This document shows, piece after piece, positions 13,035 to 13,801 of a DNA stretch of 13,801 nt; position 1 is the first letter of the stretch, and each line of letters starts with the position of its first letter. The DNA is from Bacillota bacterium (GTDB lineage: Bacteria; Bacillota; Clostridia; Oscillospirales; Ruminococcaceae). The notes beneath the pieces are model-generated. The model saw only the letters and a list, made by a program, of their open reading frames with translations. It had not been told where the DNA came from and did not search any database. The stretch covers positions 1-13,801 of the forward strand of contig JAEWYJ010000185.1 of NCBI GenBank assembly GCA_023395695.1, in the 5' to 3' direction. Both the position numbers and the translations under genes were made by a program.

Positions 13035-13801
13035 ATGAGCGAGAGCGAGAGCGCTACGCCCAGTAATAACAGCATCCCTGACAGCGTTCCGGCGCCCGCA
13101 CCAAAGCCTAAACGGCCGCTGCCAAAGTCCATGACTATGCTCAATGCGCAGACGACTGCCCTGTTTGAGAACGCCCGTCTTGCCAAGGCGCGCGGCGAGA
13201 AGGTTGGCTGGTCTGCCTCCATCTTCCCGCAGGAGATTGCGGAGACGCTGGGCCTGAACATTCTTTACCCTGAAAACCATGCGGCCGGTATTGCGGCCCG
13301 CCATCAGGCCGACCCGTTTTTACAGGAATGCGAGGGCGCGCTTGGCTATTCAAACGACCTGTGCGCTTATGCCAAGGTCAATTTAGCCTATGCCTCGGTC
13401 TTAAACGGCGAAAGCGGCCTTGAGCTGCCCGACGGCGGCAAAATGCTCCGTCCCGACTTTCTGCTGCTGACCAACAATATCTGCAACCAGCTGACCAAGT
13501 GGTATCAAAACCTTGGCAGGCAGATGAATATTCCGGTGTTTTTTATCGACACCTGCTATAACCCCTACGATTACGTGACCGAGACCCGTGTGCGCTATGT
13601 TCGCGCACAGATTGATACGCTGATCCAAGACCTATGTGCCTTCACCGGCAAGGCGTGGGATGAGACACATTTTAAAAGGATTATGGAAATCTCTCAACGC
13701 AACAGCAGCCTCTGGGAGCGCGCCAACGACCTGATGGATAAAAAACCCGCCCCCTTAAGCGGATTTGAGCTTTTTAACTATATGTCCTGTATGGTCTGCA
13801 A
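13035..13801 (+). CDS. 2-hydroxyacyl-CoA dehydratase subunit, FldB/HadB-like (3' end outside window)
   Basis: The first 255 codons of a dehydratase subunit that removes water from an (R)-2-hydroxyacyl-CoA by a ketyl-radical mechanism, using a [4Fe-4S] cluster and a partner subunit. ARGEKVGWSASIFPQEIAET (52-71), ILYPENHAAGIAARH (76-90), GYSNDLCAYAKVNLA (104-118) and NNICNQLTKWYQN (147-159) closely follow FldB/HadB, including likely cluster cysteines C110 and C150. The later TGKAWDE and PLSGFELFNYM segments also fit. Residues 1-35 form a Ser/Pro/Lys-rich extension not expected in the family. An in-frame stop at 13002 and AGAGAAGG before the ATG support the start at 13035; an internal ATG at 13131 would remove most of the extension. 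The reading frame is open to the window end. The second dehydratase subunit presumably follows. Confidence 0.93.
   Translation, partial: MSESESATPSNNSIPDSVPAPAPKPKRPLPKSMTMLNAQTTALFENARLAKARGEKVGWSASIFPQEIAETLGLNILYPENHAAGIAARHQADPFLQECEGALGYSNDLCAYAKVNLAYASVLNGESGLELPDGGKMLRPDFLLLTNNICNQLTKWYQNLGRQMNIPVFFIDTCYNPYDYVTETRVRYVRAQIDTLIQDLCAFTGKAWDETHFKRIMEISQRNSSLWERANDLMDKKPAPLSGFELFNYMSCMVC

Overview
The window reads as accessory metabolism of an obligately anaerobic, amino-acid-fermenting bacterium, most likely a GC-rich member of the Clostridia (Bacillota). This rests on strong Shine-Dalgarno sequences, a 2-hydroxyacyl-CoA dehydratase of the FldB/HadB type, and CoA-ester chemistry typical of Stickland fermenters. 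I cannot name the genus from the sequence.

Layout. (1) 47-2098, minus: a dCache-type methyl-accepting chemotaxis protein with its own sigma-70-like promoters (2374-2438). (2) 2500-9734, minus: one long apparent operon in the transcription order thiolase, 3-hydroxyacyl-CoA dehydrogenase, D-2-hydroxyacid dehydrogenase, class I aminotransferase, NhaC-type Na+/H+ antiporter, D-cysteine desulfhydrase-like PLP lyase. It ends at a rho-independent terminator (2500-2540). (3) 9645-10546: a gene-free divergent regulatory region of about 0.9 kb. It has a -24/-12 (sigma-54) promoter facing each way (9718-9734 minus, 10237-10253 plus), a cluster of a 12-bp operator-like repeat between them (9919-9973), and a strong plus-strand terminator (10151-10207) just upstream of the plus promoter. 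(4) 10547-13801, plus: enoyl-CoA hydratase, family III CoA-transferase, a decayed dehydratase-activator gene, and the first 255 codons of a 2-hydroxyacyl-CoA dehydratase subunit that runs off the window.

How the genes fit together (inference). The aminotransferase makes a 2-oxoacid and the D-2-hydroxyacid dehydrogenase reduces it to the (R)-2-hydroxyacid. The CoA-transferase makes the CoA ester and the dehydratase makes the 2-enoyl-CoA. In the known Fld/Had pathways an acyl-CoA dehydrogenase then reduces that product. Here the two divergent operons instead supply hydratase, 3-hydroxyacyl-CoA dehydrogenase and thiolase, which would oxidise the enoyl-CoA to acetyl-CoA plus a shortened acyl-CoA. 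The PLP lyase could feed in another 2-oxoacid, and the antiporter would link the pathway to the sodium gradient. The substrate cannot be read from the sequence.

The points most worth following are the paired divergent sigma-54 promoters with a shared repeat that recurs upstream of the chemoreceptor, the alpha-dehydration plus beta-oxidation gene set, and the internally deleted activator gene sitting exactly where an intact one is expected.
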